DNA of 64,000 nucleotides. It comes from Ciborinia camelliae. Its lineage: Eukaryota; Ascomycota; Leotiomycetes; Helotiales; Sclerotiniaceae. The stretch lies in contig JANPYM010000014.1 in assembly GCA_025890175.1 (NCBI GenBank), forward strand, positions 133,052-197,051. Reading direction: 5' to 3'. The translations under genes were made by a program, and so were the position numbers. A model generated the notes under the pieces. That model was not told the DNA's origin. It did not search any database and saw only the letters and a list, made by a program, of their open reading frames with translations. Below, in pieces: positions 47,869 through 61,197 of the stretch (the first letter of the stretch is position 1; each line of letters starts with the position of its first letter).

Positions 47869-50488
47869 ATGGCCGATATTGTGCTTCAAGCTGATTTAGA
47901 CCTATCGGGTACGGTACCCCAATCTACTATTCCCAAAGGTAATCTCGAGCAGCTCGAGAGCAATTTAGGGGGGAAAAGGATTCCACCCAAAGCAAGTCGA
48001 CAAAGATTCAAGCCACAACTATCCTGCACTTTTTGCAGAACACGGAAGTAAGAGGATGAGATCACTTGCATTAATTTTACCTTACACTAATCTAACCAGA
48101 CTAAAATGCGACCGCAACTCCCCTTGCAACAATTGCTTCAAGAGAGACTTATCTTCATCATGCACATATATTCACAATTCACGTGAGAAGACCTCTCATG
48201 CCCAGAGAGCCAAAGACAAGTCGAAAGATGTTCAAGAACGTATCCAACATCTAGAGGAGCTAGTTGTTGCTTTGATGAACCAAACCAAAGATACAACTGC
48301 AACATCGACGCCAGCTGTCCCACCAGACTTTCAGCCCTCTACAATTAGGCACCCCAGATTTCCATGGCCAAATGATACTGCGATTTCAGAAAGTGCGGAT
48401 TCTGTTGGACGTATAAGTATTGAAGATGAGCTGCAGAATTATGTCGGTGGGGCCCATTGGTCGGCAATTCTTGAAAATGTATGTTTCTTTCTTGGAATGA
48501 GTCTGTGATGAGGATCTGATATCGTCCTAGATAGCTGGCCTGAAGGACTCATTGGGATCCGACGAGTGGCCACAAGGTACAGCGAGTGGGAAGAATAAAT
48601 ATAAAGGACCCGAGCTTCTTCTTGGAGATAATAGAAAGGCTTCGAGGGAATCGATTCTCGCTTGTCTCCCTTCGAAACCTATAGTAGATAACTTGATTGA
48701 ACGTTACTTCACTTCCATTGACGCTTCCCGTAAGTTAAAATTTCCGCGGAGATGGTACTGACTATTAATATATGTATAGTTATCACTCATGCCCCGACCT
48801 TCAGAAAGGAGGTAAGAGCTTTTCCTAACATCAAAACTTGCTTTTTTCACTTAATAATTTCGTAGTATGCCGAGTTTTGGGACAATCCTAACTTAAAATC
48901 AATATCCTGGATTGGGTTCCTATTTGGAACAATTTGTCTAGCCGCAAACTTTGAATTAAGAACAGGAGATGTCCCAATATCTGCACTATCGGACATGGCT
49001 GTACGCGACACAGAACAGCGCATCAGATTATATCGCGAGAAAACGGTACAATGCCTCATAAATAGTAACTACACAGAGCCCGGCCTGTATACTGTCGAAA
49101 CTCTGTTTCTTTACTACCTTAGTGAGCATTTTCAAAGCAAAGACGCACACTTTGGGTCTTGGATGCTTTTCGGAATGATCGTTCGTGCGGGAATGCGATT
49201 GGGTATGCATCGGGATGCGTCTCATTATCCTAATATATCGGTTTTTCGTGGAGAGATGCAACGTCGACTCTGGGCTGCTATATTACTTGTTGATATTCAG
49301 ACTTCTTGTCAAGTTGGGCTTCCTCGAATGATAAGCGAAGGAATGTATGATACCAAGCCCCCAAATCACCTTCTCGACGAAGATCTCTATGAAAGCATGG
49401 TGGCATTGCCGCCTGCCAGGACGGAGTACGAATCATCGCCCATATGCCATGCAATTTCCAAACTTCGTCTTCTTATAGTATTTGGAAAGATATTTGATGC
49501 GTCAAATTCCGTTACTCCCATTCCCTATGAAGAAGTCATGAGGCTTGAAAAATTGCTTTTTGACGCTCTCGAAGAGGTTCCAGACTCTCTTAGAGTCAGG
49601 TCCATCGAGGGGCTCGATGCTGGATCCATTATGCTGAGGGTTCGGAGGTTCTCCATTGAAATGACCTTTCTTAAAGCTCGTTGTTTTTTGCATCGAAAAT
49701 TTCTCTCGGAAGCGGAATCATTACAGAAACATTCTTACTCTGTCAAAGCATGCGTTGATGCTTCAATGCTAATTCTTCAATATCAAGATTACATGAGCAG
49801 CGAGACAGCCCAGGGTCGTTCATTGCACGGTATGAAATGGATTACTTCTTCTTTTATGACTTATGATTTTCTCCTGGCGGCAACTCTTCTTTGCCTTTAT
49901 CTTGGACAATTGATGGCCGCCGAAGAAAAATCTATCAATACCAGTCTTCGAGAGTTTCCAATTGGATGGACTAAAGAAGATGTTTTGCACGCCTTACTCA
50001 AGTCTTACCAAATATGGAGCAACCCTGAAAATTCCTCGGAAGATACAATTAAGTTTTCAAAGGTACTGAAGACCATGTTGAACAAAGTGGACCGTTGGTA
50101 TATCGCAAATAAGGCACAGCCGGAGACTGCAAAGGAGATAACAAACGAGGCTAATTCTGGTATATTACCCCCTTAACATTCCGAGGTTCTTTTTGCTTAC
50201 ATTTCTACACGAAGGTAACCCTCCAAATTATCCTGCTTCGAGCATGTATTCCTTACCACCGAGTAACCTTGAAGAAAGTCCAAGCGACTCTTCTACATCA
50301 AATATTGATATGATGGGAGATATTTTGAATGACCCGGCTGGCCTCGATTGGGTAAGTAAGATGAAATTCATAATACGATAGCTACTAATTAAGATACACA
50401 GAGTCTTTGGGATAGCAATTTTCAAGGGAACACGTATATTGATGCAGGATCATCACTTTATGCTTCCGATCTGCACTTTCCTTTTTAG
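47869..50488 (+). CDS. Zn2Cys6 transcription factor with fungal-specific TF domain
   Basis: Seven exons (47869-48047, 48100-48478, 48531-48729, 48780-48811, 48866-50159, 50215-50351, 50402-50488) give 768 residues. The zinc cluster spans 53-81: Cys53, Cys56, Cys63, Cys69, Cys72 and Cys81 (C-TF-C-RTRKLK-C-DRNSP-C-NN-C-X8-C). A coiled-coil linker follows (DVQERIQHLEELVVALMNQT). The middle homology region includes GSWMLFGMIVRAGMRLGMHRD and FRGEMQRRLWAAILLVDIQTS. An in-frame TAA after the large exon (about 50176) is removed by the 50160-50214 intron, which restores a Ser/Pro-rich C-terminus with DILNDPAGLDWSLWDS. Its 3' end is 1.1 kb upstream of the oxalate decarboxylase on the same strand. Confidence 0.9.
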
Positions 50489-51608
50489 GCAGCTGTATTA
50501 GAAAGTAATATGGGCGGCTATTGCTGATCAATAATTAAATCTCAAGATTTGCCAATTACCAATGCATGGCTTGTCAAAGGCTTATTTATAGGTTGCAGCC
50601 AGGAAATCGATTTCCAAGAAGAGATCGAAGTTTTCATTACTACGTAAGCAGAGCGTTTTATTATTGGTTGGGAGTTCCTGTGTAACAGACGCTTAGTGCA
50701 TGATCTCGTGGTAAGATATCTACCTAGTAATTGAACAACTGGTAATACGAATTCTACCGGTCCACACACCACCATCTTAATCTGATTATTCTCAAAGACT
50801 AGATCTTGATGGGTACAATATATGACGAGTGCGATTAGTTGTCACACGAATGAAAAGTCCTGGAAGTGGCAGGTTGATGACCGGATATGATTGTTGAACA
50901 CTATTTGGATTTATCAGGTGTCATATCGCAGGCGGGAGTCCAGAAAAGAGAAGGTCTGAGCAGTTGATACCGGGCTCACTGTCGATATTCTAGAGCTCAT
51001 CACCACCTTCAAGTGACTGGAGACCTGTCAAATGGCCTTTTGTGTAACCTTGATGCAAGGCAATGTTTGATTATGTGCAGAGCCTCGAAGAGAGTTCACA
51101 TGCCAGAGACTTTCAGACACGGTTACGCGTTCTAGATGTAGTATCTGGACCTACCCCAATAGAATACGATATCAAGAACCTTCGGAAAGCTATTTCACCT
51201 CGTCTTACCCCGCATCAAACGCATGGTCATCGTGATATGAAAAAAAAACTGCACTTCATCCCCTCAAAACATGCCGGATCTCATTACCGATTTATGACCG
51301 AGTACGGCATGAGAGTTTCGATGATGTGATACTTTTGAGGCCCTACGAGCCTCGCCAAGAGATTATCAACCTTCCCCATGCTATGTAATTTGCTCCAGAA
51401 TGGAGAGTTTCTCTGCATAGTCAACGTTGGATGTGTGAAGTGACGTGAGGGGAAAGGAATTTGAAGAATCTGAAATAGAAGAGGGTGTGGACGAAATAAA
51501 GAGATGAAAGGGTATGTGTCTGAACGCTTTGCACATCTTAACTTTAAGTTGATTCGTTTTTCCTGCCTAAATCTCTTCTATCGGCTTCCATAGCAAAGAT
51601 ATTCCAAG
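50489..51608. promoter_or_regulatory. Intergenic region between Zn2Cys6 regulator and oxalate decarboxylase
   Basis: 1.1 kb. The short frame at 51063-51329 has no recognisable domain. The last 60 bp before 51609 are pyrimidine-rich, as in fungal leaders. Confidence 0.4.
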
Positions 51609-53195
51609 ATGACTTTTATCAATGGCTATGCGATTTTGATAATCACATTATTTCTCAAACAGAACATCCTAGCAGCACCAACTGGAGATCTGCTCCTTGG
51701 TTACCACCCCTCAAACGTCGTCATCAATGAGAACACCGACGGCACAGATTATGAACTTGCACCGGGTCAAACCGATTCAGCAACTATAGGTCCCTATCTC
51801 GACTTCAATACCGTCGAGAATCCTCAACCAATCCGCGGCACAAAAGGCGGCACTGACCCTGGACCAAAAACCGAAGGATACGATGTCCTCAATCCCGATA
51901 AACTTGCACCTCCAGGCACTGATCACGGAAATGTGAATAATGCACAATGGCCCATGGGACTCAGTCATGCGAAATTAGGACTCGGACATGCAGGTTGGTC
52001 TAGACAACAAAATGTCGATAATATACCCACGGCCACGGAGATGGCAGGTGTGGATATGCGGTTGGAGGAGGGCGCTTATCGCGAGTTGCATTGGCATAAG
52101 GCGGCCGAGTGGGCTTATATCTTCAATGGGAGTGTGAGGCTTCAGGCTGTTAATGAAGACGGCCAGACGTTTGTTGATGATTTGAGTGCGGGTGATGTTT
52201 GGTTTTTCCCTCCGTGAGTGGTCCAAGCCATCATGTGCTCGCTAATTCAATCTATTCTCGCTTGAGATGGATGATTTTTGATATACTTATCTCAATCGAT
52301 GGCTTTGCTAACAAACACTACTTCAGAGGCGTGCCACACTCCTTGCAAGGATTGCAAGGCGGAACAGAATTTCTCTTGGTGTTTGATGATGGGAGTTTCT
52401 CCGAAGACAATACCTTTTTGGCTTCTGAAGTCTTCGCGCATAACCCAGTAAGATAGAACCCCCTAGAATCCATAAAGCCAAGCTCTAATAACCACAAAGC
52501 TTGAAATCCTCTCCAAGAACTTCCAACTCCCTAAAACTGCCTGGTCCAACATCCCAGCTGGAGAGCTCTTTATTTTCCCAGGGACAAAAGCCCCAACCGA
52601 CATAGCCGAACAAAACATTACCGGTTCAGCAGGTGTTGTGCCCCAAGAGCTTTCCTACACCTACCATCTCTCCCAAGCCCCTCTGACTCATGACACCCCC
52701 GGTGGGACCATCAAAATCCTCGACCCAAAAACCTTCCCCATTGCCGAGAAATTCTCCGCCGCAATAGTTACTGTTCATCCTGGCGCCATGCGTGAAATCC
52801 ACTGGCATACTAGTAGTGACGAGTGGGCATTCTTCATCGCTGGGAGTGCGAGAATTAGTATATATGCTGCGCAGGGAACCGCAAGAACATTTGATTATAA
52901 TGCAGGGGATTGTGGATACATCCCCAAGGGTATGACGCATTATGTTGAGAATGTTGGGAAGGTCGATTTAGTGTTTATCGAGGTTTTGCAGGCGGATCAT
53001 TTTTCGGGTGAGTGTTGTTTCTTTGTTGTTAGAATGTGTGAGAACGTGCTGATTATGATAGATATCTCGGTCGGTCAATGGGTTGGTTTGACGCCCAAGC
53101 AGATTGTAGCTGATACGCTGAATCTGACTAATGAGACTGTATCGGCTTTCAAGAAGGAGAAACAGTATATTGTACAAGGAGATGTGGTTGATTGA
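51609..53195 (+). CDS. Secreted oxalate decarboxylase (bicupin)
   Basis: Converts oxalate to formate and CO2 using Mn; fungal enzymes are secreted or wall-bound. Four exons (51609-52213, 52327-52447, 52500-53007, 53062-53195) give 455 residues. Residues 1-23 (hydrophobic [11 protein letters not shown] core, cut near AAP) form a signal peptide. Cupin 1: [20 protein letters not shown] gives His161, His163, Glu167, with PPGVPHSLQ supplying His206. Cupin 2: [20 protein letters not shown] gives His343, His345, Glu350, with [13 protein letters not shown] giving the fourth His. Both metal sites are complete. The genus-level setting (oxalate-producing plant pathogens) fits, but that is inference. An oxalate oxidase would also be bicupin or monocupin; the decarboxylase call is from overall order. 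Confidence 0.93.
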
Positions 53196-54088
53196 ATTAG
53201 GTGAACATAATCCTGGGTCTTGGCTCTGTTTTCAATTTCCTACATTTGACTCTCGTTTTGCTTGACCTTTGTTGCTGTTCAATTAGTATATGCTTTGCCA
53301 TCTAGTCACAACGGGAGGGAGGAGAGTTTTCATTCTTCTGCCAGTCAAAGGCACATATAACCATTAAGATAGCTTTCCGATAGTTGAATGATTTTTGTTT
53401 CGCTGTACTTTTCTAAGCTTGGAAGAATCTTATGCGATGATGATGCCCTCTTTAAACATTTATGTCAATTCGAACGATGTAACTATCATCTACTAGTATC
53501 CTTAACCATTTACCTTCTGCATAGTTCTATTTGCTAACACATACTACTCTTAAGACGAGGCTTACCTTGGCACTTCGCTTTTGTCAGATGTTTGCCAAGT
53601 GACGGTCATATGCACTCGAGAGGGGTAACTGCTGTGTAGCCACCCATTGATAACATCCCGGATGGCTCTGGTCCTACTTCACAATAGTCCGAAAGCAACA
53701 ACGGCTACATGCTCAAAAGCTGCACCTCAGCTGCAATCATCTTAGTTAATCTTGGAACCCTGTCATTCAAGCCAATATTCGCCTCCACACTCATGCAGTT
53801 TGCTGATTAGGGCTGAGATATTTTCAAGGAAATGGGTCTTGTTCCTAACCGTGTGAGGGTCATATATTGAATGTATAAAATTTGCACAGAAATCCAAAGC
53901 GTTGGGGCATTGAAGACCATGTTGTCATGGGGAAGATAGCAACATGCACTTGACGAAGAGTCCAGACGCTATCAATCCCCTTCCTGGCTAGCTGGTATTG
54001 GGTAGACAGAATAACACAGATTAATCACATTTCCCTCGTGATTTGATATCATTTCTTGAAACCCCTTGTGTAACTTCCTGTTCACCAC

Positions 54089-54121
54089 GTGAACTGTGAA
54101 CTGTGAACTGTGAACCGTGAG
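54089..54121. repeat. GTGAACT heptamer repeat, four to five copies
   Basis: CACGTGAACTGTGAACTGTG-type array of about 33 bp. Confidence 0.9.
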
Positions 54122-54394
54122 TTATTTTCCAAGATTATTCATCTTCCCAGGATTTCTTCTCCACTGTTTACTGTTCCTCCATCTTTTATCTACTGCATCC
54201 AAAAGGTCTTGAATCTTCTTTTCAGTCTCCCTCCCCCCAATTTACTTTTCCAAGCGCTACGTCTCCGCATCTGTTTGCCCCTCAAATATTTTCTTAACCT
54301 CCGCAATATTATACTTCTTTTTGTTGATGTCTTCCCGAGGCGAATGTTCCTGTTTAACTTTTGCCCTTGTGCTCCTCAATTCCTATTGAATATT

Positions 54395-54877
54395 TCACTG
54401 CTCTGCCCGGAGAGGCATGATAATCTCCGTCAAATTTAAGACTTCCAAGGCAATCAACCTTCCGTATCGCATGCCGAAGTCCTTGCCATGCACCTTGAGA
54501 AGTTGATCCGCAACCGCGCTCATAAACTCTTTGTAGGTATTATCTTGGAAAACTTTGTCAGCATAAACGTCAACGACCTGGCGCACGAGCTAGATCCCAA
54601 TTTTCTCATCCAAAGCAAAAGCCATGTCATGCTTCTTTATTTTGATCTTCCCATCGGTGCTAAGAGATGTTTTCACATGATCAAGAATTTTCTGCTGAGA
54701 CTCTTTGATATTTGATGTGCCTTGGAAAGATAAACCAGCACATGGAGTAGAAATGGCGAACTTCACTTCTTCATCCCAAGAATATAACAAGGCACAGAGC
54801 CAGCTTCGATTTCGGATCTCCAACCTGTTAAGAATGAAGTTGATGAAGTACTGACAGTGCTCAAATCTGGAAAACAC
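54395..54877 (-). pseudogene. Probable pseudogene with one in-frame TAG
   Basis: Not recognised. One minus-strand frame runs from about 54870 to 54395 and is interrupted only by TAG at 54590-54592. Before the stop: CQYFINFILNRLEIRNRSWL, LLYSWDEEVKFAIS, KKHDMAFALDEKIGI; after it, in the same frame: LVRQVVDVYADKVFQDNTYK, EFMSAVADQLLKVHGKDFG. Composition looks like a folded protein on both sides. Upstream exons could not be joined in phase, which also suggests decay. A short functional gene is the alternative. Confidence 0.4.
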
Positions 54878-56224
54878 TACTATGGGTATTGATCCGATAT
54901 CTCACAGAACCTCACATACCCGCGCGCTTGTCAGGGCGACTCGCCAATTCTTACTCGATGCATACAACAAATATCTGGAAGACTAGACTAGCACTAGATT
55001 TCCGCTAACTATTCTCAAATACTGCCTTCGCGGAAGATGAAGTCCGTAGCATCAGTTCAATTTTCCCGACAGCGCACTGCTGTAGCTAAGCAGTGCCTTC
55101 TCCAGCCATTGAGTAGCGATTCTCCATTTGCAGACATGGCCGATATTCGACTGACGAGGGCTCGCTTATTCATTCCTACCCCAAGTTACCACTGATGGTA
55201 GTACGCTTCATGTTGTGTTAACCCGTCCAGGCGAGGAGATAATGCTTGATAGAAAGAACCATCAAATCACCTCTTCCAATTGGACCTATCGTGTGAATTT
55301 TAAACACGAAATTCCAATAGACAAGCACGACACAATGGGCGGGATCATTGGTGAAGTATCCGGCCCTAACGACATGTTCTTCCAAACCATGTTGCGACAT
55401 GGAAGATCAATATCTCAAAACTTTACAATCCAGGATTGGTTCTCTCGGAAATAGAAAAGTCTTTTTTGTAGTTCGATGAAGCTTACCGATCGATCAGACC
55501 GTCAGAGTAATGCGCTATAGGTGAAATTTAGCTTGGGGTTTATAGTTTTATGTTTTGTTGGTTATAGAGGGCAGACTTTGAGTTGGGAGAGACTTGACCG
55601 TGAATGAAGAAACCTCAGCTACTCCGTCATGAGGAAAGGGTGTCTTTTACCAATCTTGACATGTGCCGTGATAACGGAACTAACCTTGCAAGGATATGAA
55701 ACAGAGAGAAATTTTAACAATATTCATATATGGAAAATAGAACGCAGCTGGCTGTGTTATGATGTGTGAGAAAGATGAGAATTTGGCTACCGAGGCTATT
55801 CATCCCTTTCCATAATCTTAAACAATATGCAAAAGACATCATACTTCCTCGTCACTTTTCACATCCTGCCATATATAGGTATCTAAAACAAATAGTGTAT
55901 ATAACGAAGAAGCAGAAAATATTTCGCAATATTCGAGAAGAAAATAATATACATCCGCTCTTCGCATGAGTCAAGTAAAGCCAGGGAATAAGAAGAAAGT
56001 CGCAGACGCATTCATTCATGGATAAATAACCCACCAGCCGTAGCCCAAAAAGATTTTGCTTCCAATTATCATCATACATAGAACATAGTTTTCCGAGTCG
56101 TTTCATTCCAGCACGTTCCCAGCCTGCGTACCTATCATACTTGTCAGACCAGACCAGGGTCTGCCCTTTCCCTTTTGTGCCCATCCGCTTCATCCAAACT
56201 CTAATTGGTGAAGGTCCAACGTCA

Positions 56225-59200
56225 TCAACGATTCCTTTTTGAGCTTGCCATCTCCCCGTATCTTCCTCTCTCCTTAGTCGTATCATATGCTTGCAGCACT
56301 CTGGTTTGCGACTCGTCTGCCTGAGAGAAGGCGTAACCACGCTGTTTGCGCATACGTTGGACTTGGCGAACCTTACGGATGGCTTTCTGGAACTGCTCCA
56401 TTCTGTGATCGAGTTGATTAGAAAAATATAGCATAGGAAGGAATAAGTAGAAAGATAGATGGGAATGTACCTTGGTCTATAATCTTGAATATTGTATTTC
56501 TGGATCTCTTGGATATGGTGGTAGGATTGTGGATAATACATGCGTTTAGCGCTGAGAGTGTTGATTAGTATTTCCTAATAGAAAGGTAATAACTACTTTA
56601 GATGCACTTACTATTTCCACGAAAAATCTCTCAGTAAGCACAGTATAGGCAATGCCAAGCCCTGAATCCAAAAGACCGGACTTTCAAATAATCGAGGAAC
56701 GACACCTTCATATTCCATAGAGAAGCCGAGCTTAGGTGCCACGGTAGCATACACAGAGATGAAAATAAGCCAGATGACCATACTACCAGGTATGGCTATG
56801 AAGTGGTACTTTGTCCAGACATTTACCACTAGAGCTGCTTTTCCGAGGACGGTTGCCAAGACAGCGGTGTAGAGTGCTGTACCCCATACCCAATGACCTG
56901 CTGTTTTGCCATCGCCCTGTGGTAGATCACGCCACCAGATAAGTTCCGATGCGATGTAAAGAATCAGAGAATGGTAAAACCCGTTACCAATCCAAGCCCA
57001 GAATGAATGTTGCCTGAAGAATGTGTTCTTTTGGCCTAATTGGTAAAGTTGCGGATACCTGTCTAGAAGTCGGGCAGATATGAATTGATCAAAAATACCC
57101 ATTGCAAGTGGAGGAAGCACAGTGAAAAAGACATTATAGAAGGATAGCGTCCAAGACTCGTAGATGACTTCTCCGGAGAATACATTTTGGAACGAATACT
57201 AGAGATTGTTAATGATGAGTCGAACCAAATAACTGACTGGTACACTTACCCAAAACTGTGTCATGTAAAGCGTAATATTTTTGTAGAAAGAATAGAGAAT
57301 AACTTTGCTGACTCGTTGGTAACTCCATGCGCCATGGACCAGAAGGAGTTTACGCAAATATCTGAACTGCCCGATTGCAACATCAGCACTCCTAGCGGCC
57401 TGTAGACCTTCCATACCACTGATACCAACACCAATGTGGGCTGCTTGAATCATTGAAACATCATTGGCTCCATCGCCAATTGCCAAGAGGATAGCCTTTT
57501 TATTCCGTTTGACGAGCTTGACAACCAAAGCCTTTTGAAGTGGAGATACACGACAACATATAACAGCTTTACACATGACAGCAAGGTCGAGAAAGTCCTT
57601 CTCCAAGTCCTTTTCAAGGGCATAAGTTAAAGACTTCCCATCAATGACCAAAGCAAGAGTCTCCATAGCAATAGTGCCATCGCCCTGTGTTCGTATGGCA
57701 TCCAGTTTCTTTTGTATGTTGTTTCTAGTATCCATGGCTGTTTCTTCATTAACAATGAGAAGGGTCATATCTTCACTGATCAATTTACAACTCATTCCGA
57801 TGTTGATAGCAGTTTCTTGACGATCACCAGTTAATACCCAGACCTTGATACCCGCTTCTTGAAGGGTATGGATTGTTTCGGGGACGCCATCTTGTAGTCG
57901 ATCTTCAATCGCTGTGGCCCCAAGTAGTGTAAAGTCCTTTTCAAGAATTTCGGCAGCTTTGTCCAATTCGTCAGCACGATTACCACTGACTGTAGTTTGT
58001 GCTTTATCAAAAACCTGCCACCATTCTTGAAACTCATGTTCCGGAATTTCTCGCATGGCCAGACAAAGTGTTCTTAGACCTTCCGACGCATATTCTTCCA
58101 AATGTTGAAGTGTGACTTCAACATGTGGATTGTCTGGTCCAAGTCGTTCCAAGATAACAGTATCGGCTCCTTTACAATAGCATCTGATCTGTCCATCCGG
58201 GCATCTGAATATTGCTGACATTCGTTTTCTCGTCGAGTTGAATTCGCAAACTGCAAGAAGCTCATATTCGTATACCTCATCACGTACAGTTATCTGCACG
58301 GATCTTGGCTTACGTGCAGTGAATTGATAACCCATCAAAACAGCACCTTCAACCAAAGCACCCTCATCAGGAGATGCTGCTTGGTATTTGATAGCCCCGC
58401 CCTTCTCATCAGTTCGTTCAGGAATAACCGTATGACAAGTAGCTAAAAGGGCAAGAAAGTGATGAATGGCCAAAGCAGACTCATGACTTTTAAGATTTTC
58501 TTTTAATCGATGAAAATCATGGACTCCAACCTCCTGGCCATCAATATTAGTAGCTCGGCGATCTTCTGGTACATCCTCTGCGTATTGAATCCCCCCAATA
58601 GAACATTGCTTGAACTCCATTTGGTTACATGTTAATGTTCCAGTCTTATCGGAGAAAATGTATTCCACCATTCCAAGCTCTTCAACTAAACTCGACGTAC
58701 GACAAACAGCCGGAGTATCCGTCTTATCATAGTACATGTCGAGATCATCATTGATGAGAATCGCATGCCAGTACTTGACCATTTCGACAGTAACGAAAAG
58801 AGAAATTGGAACCAAGGCAGAATAGAGGACCCAATATGTGGCTATATCAGACCAGAATTGTGAAACCTTTTGCATCGTAGTGATTGAAGTAGAATAACCC
58901 AGGTAGCTTAACTCGGCTCCCTTGACTGATCTAACTATGACATCTCCCATTGAGCTTAGAACACTCAAAGCGATCAAGATAGCTACAAGCATGAGAACCA
59001 GAATGTTGAGTTGTCGCTCAACAGCAGTTCTCTTTATTGGCGTTGCCGTCGCATTCCGCATGAGCTTCGTTTCGTGACCAGTAAAGACCACAACTCCATG
59101 AATCCAGGGTGTATTACGAAGTGTCGCACCTCTGAGTAGAAGCTGATCTGGTTGTAAAGGAAGCTCTTTCTCTCCACCACCAGCGGCCATGGTAAGGGTA

Positions 59201-60456
59201 CCTTCATAAGTATATAGACTGCTGTTCGGTTGTTCTGATCGCAACTTTCCACCCAATCTACTTAATTCGGTGGAACTGACCATCACGCATGTTTCTGGAA
59301 TAGCTTGCTTGATTTTGAGGTTAGTCTCACCGTCTAGATTCGCAGTTTCGATATAGCATAGTCCCTCAGGTTCTGAACTGGCCAGTAAAATGATATCTGC
59401 AGGGAAGGACTCTTCAGATTCCACTCGAACAATGTCACCAACAGCAACATTAATCCATTTAGTATCCGTGAATGAAGATCCCCGTAAAACACGAGCTTTT
59501 GAGTTGTTCAAAGAAGTATCCGACGTTTTTCTTCTGTAGTCCTCAACTAATTCTTTACCGGCAGAAACAAGGAGAACCAGGATCAAAGGTCCGATTGTAG
59601 TGTATTGATTCGTTGGTGAAATATCGGGTATCTGTTGCAATGCTGCAGTAAACAAGAAGAACAAATTGGCAAATTTAGAGAACTGTTCGAACAAAAATTT
59701 CGGCATAAAGGTGGCCACATTGTACTTCGCTGTAGATATGTGATTATCCACATATTTGTTTGCGCTGTTGGCAGGAGGGTTGTTGAGATGTATAATTCTG
59801 GGTCCAAGAGTTGAAGGATCTGGCTTTCCTCTACCAAATCCAAATTTGAAATTTCCCAACTTGTTTCCAGACTGTACAGGTGTTTCAGGTTCATGGGTAT
59901 CTGCTCGATTCCTCGCGCCTGCTTCGGTCAAGGGTAGATCCATTTCTGAATATTCAGGTGCCATTCCAAACATACTCTTCGCCTTTCCCATAATCCCACC
60001 CCCCAGACTCATTATGCTGTTGCGATTCCGTCCACGGCCCGTCATTTCCGCCCCATCACCAGGAACTGCTGTGCCATGGTGATAATACTCCGAAGAATGC
60101 CCATCATCCGGGAAATCTTCCAAATCATCTGCATATCGTTGATAGTTATTCAGGCCTGAAGTCTGACTGTATGATGCTGAGTTGCCGTGAATGTATGGTG
60201 GTTGTGATCCATTCGGGGGATGGCCTGGTCCTCCCGGGAGATGGCTGGTAGAAGAAGGCGTAGAGGGGGACGGGGCGCCAACGAAGTTGTCGTAGGAGAT
60301 CGAAGGCCGGGGATTCGACTCATCGTGATCTGCGTTGTAGGCGCGCAAGAGGTCATCGTCATTCATAGGGGCGCGCTGCCCAGTGTGGTAAATTGGTTGT
60401 TCATCATGAAAATCGAGAAGTAAGTCATCCCGATTGTTTGAAGACTGCCCAGCCAT
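56225..60456 (-). CDS. DRS2: Drs2-type P4-ATPase, aminophospholipid flippase
   Basis: Moves phosphatidylserine/ethanolamine to the cytosolic leaflet at the trans-Golgi. Exons 57250-60456, 56612-57198, 56471-56551 and 56225-56402 give 1350 residues, as yeast Drs2 (1355). The N-terminus (1 to about 210) is disordered. Then KYNVATFMPKFLFEQFSKFANLFFLFTA (TM1-2), actuator-loop DGETN, phosphorylation motif DKTGTLTCN (Asp near 600), KGADTVILERLG, TGDRQETAINIG and GDGANDVSMIQAAHIG. The QQIPDISPTNQYTT segment replaces the usual P-type residues in TM1-2. Six C-terminal TM segments follow. The tail KQRGYAFSQADE matches the GFAFS autoregulatory motif of Drs2, with Tyr for the first Phe. The CDC50-type partner is not in this window. 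Confidence 0.95.
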
Positions 60457-61197
60457 GCTGGAATACAGCTCAAGTTCGTCGCACTTAAGACGGCGGAGAT
60501 CAGATTGTAGTCATGCGACTTTCAAATGTACTATCGTGATGTTTCGCGAGATTGTATTCCGTTGTTCTCCTGGTATTGTTGACGAATAAGCCTCAGAGTT
60601 GCATAGCCTCTTTGTACCCGTAAGGATTTAGGATAACAAATGTGATGTGAAGTGCCGCCCAACTTTCTTCAACTGTTCAACTGGGGTGAGTCAATTCTTT
60701 CGTGGATGGCGGGATCGTGAATCGCGAACTTCGATTTATATTGTTCGATCTTCCTGTTCGTGAAGTGCGTAATAATCTCAGGGTCAATTGGAAGGTTTTC
60801 ATCAAATTCGTATTAAGTCTTGGAGGGTTGTCTTGGTAGCTAAATTGGGATTGACATCCACAATAATAATACGGAGTGATAAAGTAAAGTAAACTAAACT
60901 AAACTAACATTAATAAAGTAAAATGATTGTACGGAGTATGATTAGGTAGGTCTATTAGGTCCACGGGTATATTAGGTATAATAAATTGCAGGGGAGAAGG
61001 GGAGCAGGGGAGCAGGGGAGAGCTTAGCTTCGCTTCATGTTCAGCCTTCCCACGCAAGGCCCGCCTCACCCGCATTTCAAAGGTACCTCCCGCATTTTGA
61101 CATCACCAAACGTCAAAGTCATCAATCATAATCATAGCACACCGACGACACTTGATGATTATTATATCTACAACTTCTTGAGAGATATCCCTTCAAA
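60457..61197. promoter_or_regulatory. Divergent intergenic region (P4-ATPase / CRIPT-like)
   Basis: 0.74 kb between divergent starts, with AAACTAAACTAAACTAAC repeats (60888-60910) and GGGGAGCAGG repeats (60993-61020). No defined site is claimed. Confidence 0.4.

Larger units (their letters stand above)
53196..56224. other. 3-kb gene-poor region
   Basis: Between oxalate decarboxylase and the P4-ATPase 3' end. Holds a GTGAACT heptamer array (54089-54121), a probable pseudogene (54395-54877, minus), and otherwise unrecognised sequence. A 79-codon frame at 55215-55454 is not credited. Confidence 0.5.

Noticed and set aside
50160..50214. Early stop (TAA near 50176) as the end of the second Zn2Cys6 protein
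   Set aside because: A GTATAT...GAAG intron removes the stop in phase and joins a downstream Ser/Pro-rich tail whose two further exons also stay in frame.
51063..51329. 88-codon frame upstream of oxalate decarboxylase
   Set aside because: No domain, no exon partners, and biased composition.
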